A stretch of 64,000 bases of DNA from Lineus longissimus (Eukaryota; Nemertea; Pilidiophora; Heteronemertea; Lineidae): NCBI RefSeq assembly GCF_910592395.1, contig NC_088315.1, positions 5,334,501 through 5,398,500 on the forward strand. The letters run 5' to 3'. Below the pieces are notes generated by a model. That model was not told the DNA's origin. It searched no databases and saw only the letters and a list, made by a program, of their open reading frames with translations. The translations under genes and the position numbers were made by a program. Positions within the stretch are counted from its first letter, which is position 1. The number at the start of each line of letters is the position of its first letter. This document shows positions 49,938 to 61,900 of this stretch, piece after piece.

Positions 49938-52900
49938 CTAGAGCTTATAACGATATGTCCCAAATTGTTTGAGTGTTGCAGTTATCCACTGCATCCATTT
50001 TTTTGTCCAGAGCTTGTACGCAGCCACCTTTTTTTCTTGCAACATTGAGCTATACCTGAATGACAAGAAAGGATTAAGTTTTGAAATTCTACTGTCTTTT
50101 GGATGCTCACATTTTTCACTAAGACAGATTTGATTGCATTAAAGTGGTCTTATTGCAGCCTTCTGGTTGTGACTTCGTCCTTCCGGTTGTGACTTCGTCC
50201 TCATGTCCTCATCAAACACTACAGAAGTTCTCTGTGTTTAACTCATTGACAAGTACAATGATATTCTATGTGTTTTCTATTGCCAAAAATATTGGCCCAT
50301 TAGTTGTTGAGCAAGGGTTCAAAGTCTATTGGAGGCAATACATATCTACATGTATTCCCAATGAATATCTTACCTGATTGAATTGATAGCTAGTTGCTTC
50401 AGGAACCGAAGGTCACCCTTAGCACCAGCTGAACCCATGAAAATTTCATAAAAATCATGTGACAGGGGGTCAGAACCCCATATACCAGGATCGTCGGAAC
50501 TGACCACAATGGAGTAGTTGTTTGCGATGAGGAAGGCAGCAGGGTGGTTCCGTAGATCATCAACGAGGTGCAGTACCTGGAATGGGAAACAAACAAATCG
50601 GTCAGATGAAATTGTACATCAGTTTCCAGTTTTAAACACCTTAACCATGACAAAACTCAAAACCTTGACTATTTTCAGGACAAGGATCCATTCATTCACC
50701 TGTCTTTTTTCCATCAACATCTTTAGAGAGATTTCCTTGAAGTGAGACAACAAGAGAGAGGGAAGATTATGTTTCCTTGTTGCGACCACTATTTGAACGT
50801 TAGGATTGACACAGCTGTTTTTTCTGGGTCTGCATCTTTCTGACATTTCTCCACGCAATCTATCCCACAATAAAGAAATTAGCAAAATCTTGAATTGGAA
50901 GGATGACAGCGGTGTGCCCGGCAACAGATACACAAGGATATCATAATTACCAAACAGAGAGACACCCACACCATCTACAAATGACAGCTACAATCTTTGT
51001 AAAGGTACCGGGTAGTTTTTGTAGAATAAAAAGAAAGTTGACTTGTCAAAGGGATGTGTTTCATAAACTTCCACTGCAGACTGCGATATTGCAATATCTA
51101 AACCATGATAACCCAAACGCAAGAAAAATTGAGCAGCTGTGTACAACATATAAGCTCAGAGATGATATTGCAAAAGGTTACCATTGAGACGATGTGCCTC
51201 TTCTGTACTGAATAAAAACCAGGCTTACTCTGAGATTATCTGTGCAAGACAATTCCTTGGTAACCAACAGTGGAGGATCAGAGTGGCTTTGGAATTTTAT
51301 TCCAAATAGATACCAAAGATAGACCTAGTTTTTGCAGTGTGACGTGGGGAGTCTTGGGGCATATTGGCTAGAGTGCTAGAATACAGACTGAGAGCTGGTG
51401 GGTTCAAATCCCTCCCAAACCCTTTGCAAAAACCACGATTATGTAAGAAATTTAACTGAAAACAACTTTTAACATTGCTGTTGGGTAGACAGATCTACAA
51501 ATACTATCAACACTAAGTTTCAGCAAATTGCTTGCACATCACTGCACTACAGTATTGTGTATTTCTATTTTCCTGAGCCACGAGTAAATACAATGACAAT
51601 GAACTGCATACCGCTTTAAGAGTGTGTATATCATCAGGTTTAGCAATATGATAAGCTTCCTGGACATAAATCCGGTTTCCTTAAGATGGCTTATGACTAT
51701 AAGGTTTCTCTTCATGAGTTCTGGTAATCAACATAAGATGTGACATATGTAACCGGAAGCCAAGAACATTATACATTTATCATACACAATTTTATCAGAT
51801 GAAAGGTCATAAAGGCAACCAGTCATCTTATGCAGAGAAAATCATAGATGTCTGACATCAAAACCTGATGTATGACGATATAAATCTCCATCACCAATTA
51901 TTAGAGTGCAAGCTCTTTCCCATAATTTCAACCCAACTTTCAACAAAGATGACAGAATGGCTCTTGAGGTGGACATTTGATGAACCATTTGTGGCTAAGG
52001 AAAGTTATACTGAATTGGATGAAATATCCTTGCTGATAGGCTTCAAATGTGACTACGATATATTTAGAGCCATCCAACCAAAATAGGTTCATCTGATAAT
52101 TCTTTTTGCAAGCCAATCCAACTTATATGCATTGCGTCTTTTAAAGAAATAACCCGGATGAAATTCTATTAAACCTGCACATTTTCACTTACACGTGATA
52201 AGTATTAAGCCGGTTTCAAATCAATCAAAGCCAAGCATACTTCCAATATTTTCCATCCCAATATGGATATTCTTGTGAATTACATGTCAGAAAAATTCAT
52301 ATCAAATCCGCCTATTGAGATTTGTGTCACACAAAATGGCCATTATACTGCCAATGCATTATATAACATTAATGAATCCTGCCAGAGACAGCTATGAATT
52401 AATTGCCAATTAATTTGTTTATTTCTTGGTAAAGGCAAGTATGGATGCTCTCCCAGAAGTTTTGAGTGTGATTCCAGCTGAAAATCTTTGAAGAGTGTCA
52501 TTTTGCAATCGACTAAAGACCCACAACCCATGCAGACAAGAAAGTGCTTATCAGGACAGCTACGTAGTCAATGAATTAGTCGCAGCCAAGCGATGTCCAC
52601 TAAACTACTCTCCCCAAGCCTTTCACATGCTACAACTCACCTCCAACCCATCATTACCGTCATCAAATTTATAAGTGCGGTACATCCGTCGATGACCGAA
52701 TGAGACAGCTCATGCAAATCTTCTTAGGAACTAATCTCCATCTCTTGCCTCAGGATCACAACATCACTCACAAGTACGGTACTATGGGTTTTTCAAGTAT
52801 GGATTAAATCTATACTTGGTTTTTCTTTCAAAATCTTTATGTTCTTGTAAGCCCACGTAACAATGCAAGTATGCAAGAACCCCCATTTAAGTCTCATTCA

Positions 52901-53182
52901 TTCACTGTGATAACGACTCGGGTGATCGAGGCAAGGTGGAATCTTAATTTGTGACTTTGTCATTAACAGAGGACCGTACTCCAAAATTATTGATTTTCAT
53001 CTAGTCAAATTACATTTCCTGTACCTGATTGGAAATAGGATTCACTTCAATAGGGATGTCCTTCTCCTTCAGCATCTTGAGTATCTTGGGGTGTTTCACC
53101 ACAGCATAGCCATGGCCGATTCTTGAGCAGTTGAGCAAGACAGCATCATAGAGGTTGTAGTCAACTGAGGTCCCATCCCAAT
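49938..53182 (-). CDS. ADA2: ADA2/ADGF-type adenosine deaminase, 3' three exons (5' part outside window)
   Basis: The exons in transcript order are 53182-53025, 50576-50374 and 50055-49938 (stop TAG at 49940-49938). Splice sites are GT-AG with matching phases, encoding about 160 C-terminal residues. Signatures are [17 protein letters not shown] (active-site His), [23 protein letters not shown] (zinc-ligand and catalytic Asp region), [23 protein letters not shown], and a Lys/Trp-rich C-terminus ([11 protein letters not shown]). These align well with human ADA2, a secreted dimeric enzyme that deaminates extracellular adenosine to inosine; invertebrate homologues are called ADGF. The first exon shown starts in phase 1 at the Asp after the expected HAGET. 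The upstream exons with the signal peptide, the first metal-binding His pair and HAGET were searched for on - up to 64000 and not found. They lie beyond the window or the locus is truncated. Confidence 0.9.
50160..50199. repeat. 20-bp tandem duplication next to ADA2
   Basis: CTTCTGGTTGTGACTTCGTC is followed directly by CTTCCGGTTGTGACTTCGTC. It lies in the last ADA2 intron. Confidence 0.9.
50577..53024 (-). other. Penultimate intron of the ADA2 gene
   Basis: A 2.45-kb intron defined by the flanking coding exons. Apart from a tRNA-like SINE head near 51350-51430 it contains nothing recognisable. Confidence 0.75.
51350..51430 (+). mobile_element. tRNA-like SINE head in an ADA2 intron
   Basis: TTGGCTAGAGTGCTAGAA resembles an A box region and GGTGGGTTCAAATCCCTCC a B box with T-arm pairing (GGTGG...CC). 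The order and spacing are tRNA-like, but the acceptor stem does not pair, so it is read as a Pol III SINE remnant rather than a tRNA gene. Confidence 0.5.
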
Positions 53183-53255
53183 CTGTAAGCGTAAAAATGA
53201 TCAGGTTGTAAACACAAAAATCGCATTTTTAATCTTATGCAATGAACATTGTAAA

Positions 53256-53562
53256 CTTATCTGAAAAGAAAATGCGACAAAGTCCAGAAGTAACAATGTT
53301 TGTCATGCAAAATACTCCAATGATCACAATGCAATGAAGAGGCTGTATTCAATGGATAAAATGTATTGTCCTTATCTGAAAAGAAGATGGTACATTCTCC
53401 AGAAGTAAGAATGTTTGTCATGGACTATGCCCTAACGGACCATCACAATGCAATGAAGAGGCTGTCTTTGATGCATGTATTCTCCTTATCTGAAAAGAAG
53501 ATGCTGTACTCTCCAGAGAAACATTGCTTGTCATGCTATCACAATGAATAGGCTGTATTTAT
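53256..53562. repeat. Three-copy tandem repeat, ~114-bp period
   Basis: CTTATCTGAAAAGAA begins copies at 53256, 53371 and 53485. Each has CCAGA(A)G, TTGTCATG, ATCACAATG and AGGCTGT in order. Copies differ by substitutions and short indels. It lies in the ADA2 intron immediately 5' of the 53025-53182 exon. Confidence 0.9.
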
Positions 53563-56500
53563 TGGAAGTCCTTTACTACTAAGCTGTGGCGATGCTGCTA
53601 TACTGTTTAAAAGTAACATTGCTAGTCTTGCAAAGGATCTGCTCATCAATCCCTGAACCTACTTCCTCTGTGGTCTATAGCGTTCACTTTCTGGTTATGC
53701 CACAAGTAAGAGAGAGTCTCACTAATAAGGTTCCCTGAAGTGGGGGGTTTTAAACTTGCTAGGGAGAAGGGAACTCTCTTTGAGATCATAGGTTGGCAGA
53801 AACCAGGCTCTTTGAAAGGTTAACATACCAACAAAAAAACATAAGAGAAAGTCACGCAACTTGACAAGAAAAGAACGAACGTCATCAAAACCTTATCAGG
53901 AATGCCTGACATCCCTGGACCCAAAGTGCTCTTCTCTTCAGAAAGTTGACCTTACTTAATCACAGCTACATTGAAACTGGAGATTTTACAACAAAGAATA
54001 TACCAGAATCTACTAATCCATGAGGTTTATCATACTTTAAGCCTCTCAACCCACATTGATATTCCTTTTCATTGAAAAAAATATGATTGTAGCGAGTTAA
54101 AATTTATACCGACTTTGAAAGGAGAGATGACACGTTTGTTCAAAGAGATTTTAAGTCCAAAGTAGAGTATGATACCCACCCTCAGGGACATGTTTCCACG
54201 ATTGTGTGAGATGTCATCCGAAAAAGATTACAGTATAGCGCAAACTAGCAGCTTTAGAGCTGGCATGATCATGACATTGCCATTCCTACAAAACTCACTG
54301 ATGGAAAAATGCTTATAGCAATGTTTTTAATAATCAGAAATCTCACAATCCAGTGCCTGGTTTTTCAATACAAAACTTTGTCACTAAGAAATGGTGTTAT
54401 CTCCTTCAGTTAAACCCTTCCACTTAGGTTTAGAGTATGTCTTATGAAATTTGATGGACGATACCCAACAATCAGATTTGTGCTTATTGGTGTCATGCTT
54501 TCAAACATTCCTTTATTTCAAAGATCGACAGGTATTGGACCCGTGACTTTGAAGTGAGATTCAGACAAGTGGGAAGGCGACTTCACCAGTGGATTCCGTG
54601 ACAAGGGTATATCTATATCGTACATCACAGGTGGTGAAATGTACACCAGCGGTTAAAAAGTACACAAACGGTTTAGAAGAGGGTGGAAACCTACGAATTT
54701 CAACTAATTTTGTGTGAAAATTTACACCGAAGGTAGTGGCAACGTGAACCAAAAATAGTGGAGATATATACCAAAGGTGACAGAAATATCAACGGATGTA
54801 CGTGATACTAAAGGTTATTTTCAAAGATAAAGATTGTGCATAAACAGTTGGAGTTTGTATCAAAGGTGAATGGGGATATGCACCAATATGGTGGAAATGT
54901 CACTAAATGTTGTTGTGTTCAGCAAAGAGAGAGGAAATGCACATCAAACCTGGCAATGTTTTAAATCTTATTATCATCGAACTGGCTAAATTATGAAAAC
55001 TCGTAACCCACGCTGGAAAGAATTACTGTAATCTTGTGCTGATAATCCTGCCTGTTTCTGACATTTCCTTTGTAAAAGGCAGACATATGTTTTTCTCTAG
55101 CATTAAAAACGCGTGGAATGGATGTAAAGGAAGTCTTTTTTCTGAAGCAAAGTCACTCTAGGTTTGGCTAAAGGCATAGTAATAAAAAAATGCTCGGATC
55201 CAAATCTTTCACTTATTCACTTTTTGAAGAATTTTGGTATGACTAAAAGGCACTTTCGTCTTACCTGCATGTATAACTTCCAGAATCTTATGACTGCTTT
55301 TAAATGTCAATGTGAGTAAATAGGCCTAGCATCCCCCCCCCCCGAGAAGGGCCGTTTTGTCTTTTGAATTCATTGTTCCTTAAAAGGTCAGGTAAGATCT
55401 GCATTTAATAGTCCTGCCAACCTTTAAAATGAAATTTTAGCACTCCCGAGATGTTTGGATTACCCAGCCTGATGTATATCCTTTATTCTTTAGCCACATG
55501 TTACATTAGTTTAGTACTCTTTAATCAGTCAAACCAAAAATGAACATGTATAGAAAGAAAAATTGCCAAACCTCTTGATTTTCGTTGGCGTTCTATTTTG
55601 AATGAAAACGTATGCTTGCAGTGTTGTATAACTGTTCTGATGATAAGAGCTGGGGGCTATACAGCACATGGAAGAAACTTTTAACTGAGTCCAAGTTTGA
55701 GAAAGCTTTTTATGATATGCTTTGTCAATTTTGTGTACAATTTATATCAGCTTCCGGGCTTATCTGACATTTATATTACCACCCACATAAACCGTGTTTT
55801 CCAATGTTTCCTGAAAAGTTCTGAAATTTTTTTGCAAAGTGATATCACTGAGACCAAAGATTGACAAAGATACGTATCGTGGTAACCGATATCTCAACAA
55901 GTTTTCTACCAGTAGCTCTAAGTACATCTTACAATAGGCCAGAGGGCTTTACCAAATAAATTAGTCTATAAATAAATCAGTTTCCATGACTGTTTCTCAT
56001 TTTGGTTGGTCGTTAGCTTCATTTTTTGCTAATAAACATACCCCTAACTTTATAGGCTGTGTATGGCCTTGCATTATCTTGAGATACTCCCCCCTTAACA
56101 TAAAAGGGTGCATGGTAGTTGTAGATTCAGAAAATTTAGCTCAAAATCAATAATAACAAAGCTTCCTAATATAATTTGTGGCCAAATGGTGATCATTATC
56201 GACACGACAACGAGGTCAAGGTAGTTTTAACCAACTCTTTGATGACTTTGTAACAACGTTTACCTAAGTTAAGCAAAGTCTCACAATATCATCGACTTCT
56301 TTTTCTGAGTAAACAACAGACACACAACTGAATTTGCTGAAATCACCAAAAATCCATATTTCATATAACAAATATGTAATTAATGAACGAACTAGAGAAA
56401 CACAATTCCGATAATCTCTCAATGCGGGTATTACACACTACAACCCCTGACATGAATGGTTCAATCCAGAGAACCATGTGTGATAGTCTACCAAAGTGCC

Positions 56501-56905
56501 CACAGTTTCAAACTTCGCACTGGCAAAGGCACAGAGTCTATACTTTTGGATTTGGAGTCATATGCTGGTCTTGTTGGAAATATCGAGAACGGATACTTAG
56601 ATTAGCATCTTTTACCTTAAAGGTAAGCAACCCACACTTTTTATAGGCATTTTGACAATATAGCTGTTACTGAATTGTCGACTTGGATTCTGCAGTATAT
56701 AGCATGCCAGATGGCTCTCAGGTTACTTTTGCTGACATAATCTTGTTTAAAATTTGAAACAAACTGGATTTCACTAACAGGGTCAAGAATCTGATTTAAA
56801 GGTGACCTGAAACGCTTTTATTAAAATTTTAACTTGGGGTATATATCGGTAATAGGGCATAACATAAGAAACACAAGTGGGAAAACCGCATAAAAATCAA
56901 ACTAT
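53563..56905. other. Unassigned region 5' of the visible ADA2 exons
   Basis: No ADA2-like upstream exon (HAGET, GHED or LHD motifs) was found here. Apart from the ~23-bp minisatellite and a C11 tract at 55333-55343, nothing is recognisable. Confidence 0.4.
54625..54920. repeat. Decayed minisatellite, ~23-bp period
   Basis: Variants of (A/G)GTGGAAATNTACACCAAAGG recur near 54630, 54680, 54711, 54734, 54757, 54779 and 54802, and again at 54840-54920. The repeats are strongly diverged, so it is an old array. Confidence 0.65.
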
Positions 56906-57204
56906 ACTCATCATAAAGTTATAACAGTCTGTAATTCGAATATTCCAGGTGGTGCAGGAAGAACAAATTGATGATGAACATTGTGCTGTACTGAAATATA
57001 GTTATGATAGTTTCATGCTTATATTTTAATTACCTTGTCACAGGTATGAGCTTTTAGTGAACATGTAAATGTCCAATTTTAAAATATAGGCAAGAAACTA
57101 TAAAAAACATTATTTCATTACAGCACAATGCACATCATCAGTTTGTTCTTCCTGCACCACCTGGAATGTTTGAATTTTTTACCTGCCATAACTTGAAGAT
57201 GGGT
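56906..57204. mobile_element. ~300-bp hairpin element with ~100-bp inverted arms
   Basis: Core arms pair TTCGAATATTCCAGGTGGTG with CACCACCTGGAATGTTTGAA. Pairing continues through GCAGGAAGAACAAA / TTTGTTCTTCCTGC, GATGATG / CATCATC, and ATTGTGCTGTA / TACAGCACAAT toward an A/T-rich loop. Weaker pairing extends outward (ATAAAGTTAT / ATAACTTGA). MITE-like, non-coding. Confidence 0.8.
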
Positions 57205-58057
57205 AGTTCTAAAGACTTGCCATTCATCAATGCTGATAGTAGATAAGTTTATCAAACAACACTTGCCTCATTCTCATTAATGGATTGGGCAGGAATCACG
57301 CAGGATGTCACAGATGTTAAAATTCAGAGCATTGACTGCTGATAATGATTCAGACCTGTTTTTTGACAGGTGTTAACACAATAGAAGTGGTGGTGGGCAA
57401 TGTCTCCAATAGAGAGGTTGAGAAGAATTTCTGCCTCCGCCTCCACCTCCACCTCACCTTTGAGACTGCACTCATATAGTGATCGACACTCTCGACTTTG
57501 CTAAGCTGAAGAACATCTTCAAATTTTTAGTCACAGAAGCATTTGAAATTCTAATGTGGACTTACATGTAAGCCAAAGGCGGAAATGATATTTCGCAGAT
57601 CTGAGAATCTGCAAAATCTTTTAAAAGAAAACGCCCGCAAAAATGTGGCGGTTTACAGTAATAAATTCAATAGCACTATACCATAACTCATATCCCAAGG
57701 ATATGAACATAACTGCCAATATTATCTCCAGAAAGTCATTAATAATACCGTATCAAATTGTAAACATTGGCAAGAATTGCTGTTTCTACTGATAGGCAAA
57801 TTAATATGCCTGAATGACATGTTATGATAGTGCCAACGACAATGATACATCTGCGTGACATTATCGTTTTACCAGTTTCAATCTCGCCAGCAAATTGTGA
57901 TAAAATCTTGATCCGTCCGGTTTCTGACTGGAAACATAAATCAATCACTTCATTCGAGGATTCATTGTATACGTAACTCATTGATTATCAATTGATATCA
58001 GGTCTGAAACAAATTTTCGTCATACAAATTGAAAATATTACAAACCACATATTACAC

Positions 58058-58117
58058 ATCGATACGTTCACTTTCCATAGTCTTGTGATCGATATGTTCA
58101 CTTTCCATAGTCTTGTG
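58058..58117. repeat. 30-bp tandem duplication
   Basis: ATCGATACGTTCACTTTCCA (30-bp unit ending TAGTCTTGTG) at 58058-58087 is repeated at 58088-58117 with one base difference. Confidence 0.92.
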
Positions 58118-58883
58118 ATAATCTACAGTTGATTAAAAACCAGCTATAGGTCTTGCTAGGAGATTTCATTTAGCCTGTGTGTGGGATCTTTTCCCATTCC
58201 CAGACAAAACCGGTAACATAAGGTTACCGGGTACAAAGAATCTCTTAAGTCTCTATCAAAGAATGAAGCAATCGATGTGAAGAGACTTGCCCAAGGTCAT
58301 GAGCAAGGTCGTCTGCCATGGTATATCGAAAATACAAACTAACTTTTTCCTATAATGCAAAAATCCTGTACACATATTATCAACAACCTTAGACATGGCT
58401 TTTTACAAAAAAAGCTGATGAATTCCAATAGACTGTTTCCACTTCAATGCGAAAACCTATGATTTTCACATGAATAACTATGTGGAAAATCAATATATCA
58501 ATTCTTCATTTTGTTGCCGCATCAGTTAACATCTGACAAAGGATTTGTCTAAGGATTTTCTTCACCAGACAATTAAGATTTCAAGAACATTCTCTCATAT
58601 CATCTGAGGGTGAATTTTCAAATTATCATGAAGCGAGAAGTTATGGTGGTGATACATAGGTTGCGATTCAAATTAATATACCTCTAATGGACCACATTCA
58701 TTCTCCAGACTCTTTTGTCAAAAGAATTTAAAGGGGTAAGGCACTCTTTTCAGTTACATTTGTCCCTCCCTCATTTCAGCAACCACAAAGGACTGATAGC
58801 TAGGTAACCCCTTCCCCCCTCAAAGGGAAAGTCCAATCTCAGTATGCCTGAGGGTGAGAGAGGTAAATTGGTTTGAAAAGCTA

Positions 58884-58951
58884 TCATTGAGACACGACTT
58901 GCTACATGATAATTTGAAAATCGTCACGTAGCAAGTTTAAAGCCTCAATGA
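58884..58951. repeat. 68-bp hairpin
   Basis: TCATTGAG at the left pairs with CTCAATGA at the right, and inside them ACTTGCTACATGA with TCACGTAGCAAGT. It is a small MITE-like or degenerate stem-loop. A TATCATTGAG-type flank gives no clear target duplication. Confidence 0.75.
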
Positions 58952-61900
58952 GTTTTGTGAAAATGGCGGACACTTTAAACGCCGAACAAGATTAGATTTT
59001 GTTGAAAACCATTCGGATCTGATCAGTGAGATCTTGATGGAATTCGAAGAGAAATTGATGGGAATGTGTAATGATGTTAGCAGTTTCTCAAGATTCTAAT
59101 TCATTTAAAGTTAAAAAAAATCTTCAAGGACTATTAAATCATGCGAAATGTGTGTCAAGATGATGATTGACTTTAGCCCAGTTAATGAAGGAGCTGAATG
59201 AAATCCCTTTGGCAGATTTACTGAATAATGCCTTACTTGTAAAGTCTAAAGAGGGCTTGACTGATATTGAAATCATTGCCGCAAGCTTGGGTAAAAAAAT
59301 GTTTCTCGTTATTAAAGATAACTATAATTCAGAAGGATTTGACAGGCCAGATATAGTTTGCTTCGTTGAGGTTTAGAACTGGGCCATATGGTGTGCTCGT
59401 TGTGCTTTTCTTCATTGCACTGGAAAACAAATTAGTTAACATGGTTAATGAGATTTTCTTTATTAGGGATTTAGGAAAATAATAAGCATTCTGTCATTTT
59501 CAATTCCATGTTGTAGCGCTAATGATAGCTGGATGATTGTTTAGTAAAATGCCACCATTGTGCGGCAATATAGATCAAAGAAATCAGAAGTGTCTTCAGA
59601 GCTATAGACTCAATCTTTTTTTTATCAGAACCTGCTCTGAATCTATTCTGGTTAGCGATATTTGTTCTATGAAAACCCGATTCCACTCTTGCATTTTCCT
59701 GCTGCGATCATAACGGGAGAAAAACTCGGCTCAGTAAATCAAACTGCTTGCCAGTGCGGTTGATGGGAAGTGAAAGTATCACTGAAAGATGCTCACCACA
59801 CCAGTGGGTAATTTGTAATCACCAAATAACCGTTTGGGCGAAGTTCAGTTTTCCCACGGTGGCAATTGCAGCCGAAAAATGGCTAAGTAGAATCAGGATT
59901 AAAAGGTACAGGGTAGAGGTAATAATTTGATGCCTCATTGATTACAGCAACCTATCATGAAAATAGCAAAGCGACAGCACAGCAAGTGGCTCCCTCAGTC
60001 TGGTAGTGGTTATTCAAAGTTGCTATGCTCCAACGCTCATCACTTTGGTCAAAATGGCAGCCAAAACTGACACTCACTGCCCCTGCCGAGTGCCTTGGAC
60101 CAAAAAAGACAAATTAAAACTTTTAACCAATGAATCAAAAGTTGTATAAAGCAACTAAATCCAGGGTAGGCATTGCTAGAAAGCCAAATAAAGATTAAGG
60201 CTCTCCCTTGCTCTTTGCGAAACCATTGAGGTCCCTTTGGTATACAAAAGCTGGCTATTTAGATTTTAGAATCTTCCATTGTGAACATTTCTATCAGCCC
60301 TTGGGACACTTGTTTGTCTGTCTTTTTTCTCCAGGAGCCCCAAGCCCAGCAAACCAGTGCTTCTATAATTGACCATATCAATGAACTTTTTTAACGCACC
60401 TCTAAAAATATTCTTTTACATGCCTCTTCTTTTATCAGACATGACAGCCAAAGGCTTGCCTCATCCAATATATTCACAATGACAGAAAAAGAAAAAATTG
60501 TTAGCACAAAAATTCTGCTAATTAAAAGGTATAATCCTATTCAATAATTTCCAACATCCCTTTCTACTTCAATTTTTGTTGCAGACCTCTTTTCATCAAT
60601 ACATTGTGATAACTTCCCAAATGCAAAAACACTTCTGGGCAGCTTTTTCCACACTCCTCTTTGATATGAACTTTCTGCCTTTTCAATCAGTCAGGGGTAT
60701 AGACCGATACCAGCAATGATGGAATTAAGTTATCATCCAACACCTACACTTTCACCCATGTCTACCATGAAGTCTGAGCTCGGATAAATGGCTAATGCTG
60801 ATGAGCATTTTGACCCATAAGTTAGCCACAAAGAGGCCCCCCAGTGCCAACAGTCTCATGCCGACAGTGGGATCAAAATTATAGGACTGCTGTTCCACAA
60901 ACTTTATGAGAGAACAAAAATCGCCTGCAGTTATAAGACAACTTAGAGATCTAGTATCTGTCCGTCAATCCAAAAACAAGCCTGAACTGATGTGAATGCC
61001 GTTTTCATCATCACGACTCAATAAATGTAACAAGACGTTAGAGTTAACCTAGCTCCCATCGGGCCAAACTGATCGACACATTGGCAGAATCCAACTACTT
61101 CGTCACACGAGGTGCAGGTGCACCATCATTTTTAATTTCAGAAGGAATTCCCTCAAGATTCTTGCACTGATGTACCGTTCTATCTTCTTTCATCAGACGG
61201 AATGATCATACAAAATTAGTATTCATTCCCAGGGCAACTCCCTAGTACTTCTGTTTCACTTTCCAACAACAAAGCTCTGATGAATAAAATATGAAAGTAC
61301 TTGTTTTCTCAATATGATTTGGCTGACAGACAACAGGTGCAAGAGTAAAACAAATATCTGGCCTTCTATATCCATTAGATAATCGGCAATAGACATGATA
61401 GAGGACATGTTTGTCTATTTTCCCAATTTATTGTACTTCGCAGTACCTAGATGACCAATGAAATAGGGGAAGGGCGGGGCACAAACCAGATTGCCATTTA
61501 ATTGTTACTTAGTTCGAACTATTCTTAAAGGATGGTTGGTCACGTGCCATGCAAATGAGCTAAGAATGAGTGTGATGACCAATATTGCTTCTGCTTTATC
61601 TTCAGTCCAGTTGCAGAAACTCTTTGAGGTCTGGCTATGCTCCCTCCAGTTTTTCCTTGACACTGCATGATGACCAATACAACCCTGTCAATTCCCCCAC
61701 GCAGTAACCTGAATGTGACATTGCTTGATCTATTTACTCGACACAGTACTGCAGCTACTTTTTCAAACTGCCTTTTTCGACTGGCATTTATCGAGCCCTC
61801 TTAGGGCGAGTATCTAATGAGGCTTAACTAATAAAAATGCACGAAGTGGTTCTTTGCAAAATCTGCATGTCAAACTCCTTACTTCTGCTTCAGGCAAATT

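Noticed and set aside
55265-55330. Possible upstream ADA2 exon on - ending ATACATGCAG/GTAAGAC (reads ...EVIHA)
   Set aside because: The phase fits, but the translation lacks the expected HAGET and has no similarity to the preceding ADA2 region. Taken as a chance donor site.
58180-58320. SINE-like phrase AAGAGACTTGCCCAAGGTCA
   Set aside because: Only one phrase resembles SINE bodies. No Pol III boxes or clear ends were found, so it was not annotated.
59167-59376. Protein-like 69-codon frame on +
   Set aside because: It begins with a non-ATG codon, has no splice context or family similarity, and is isolated in a non-coding region.
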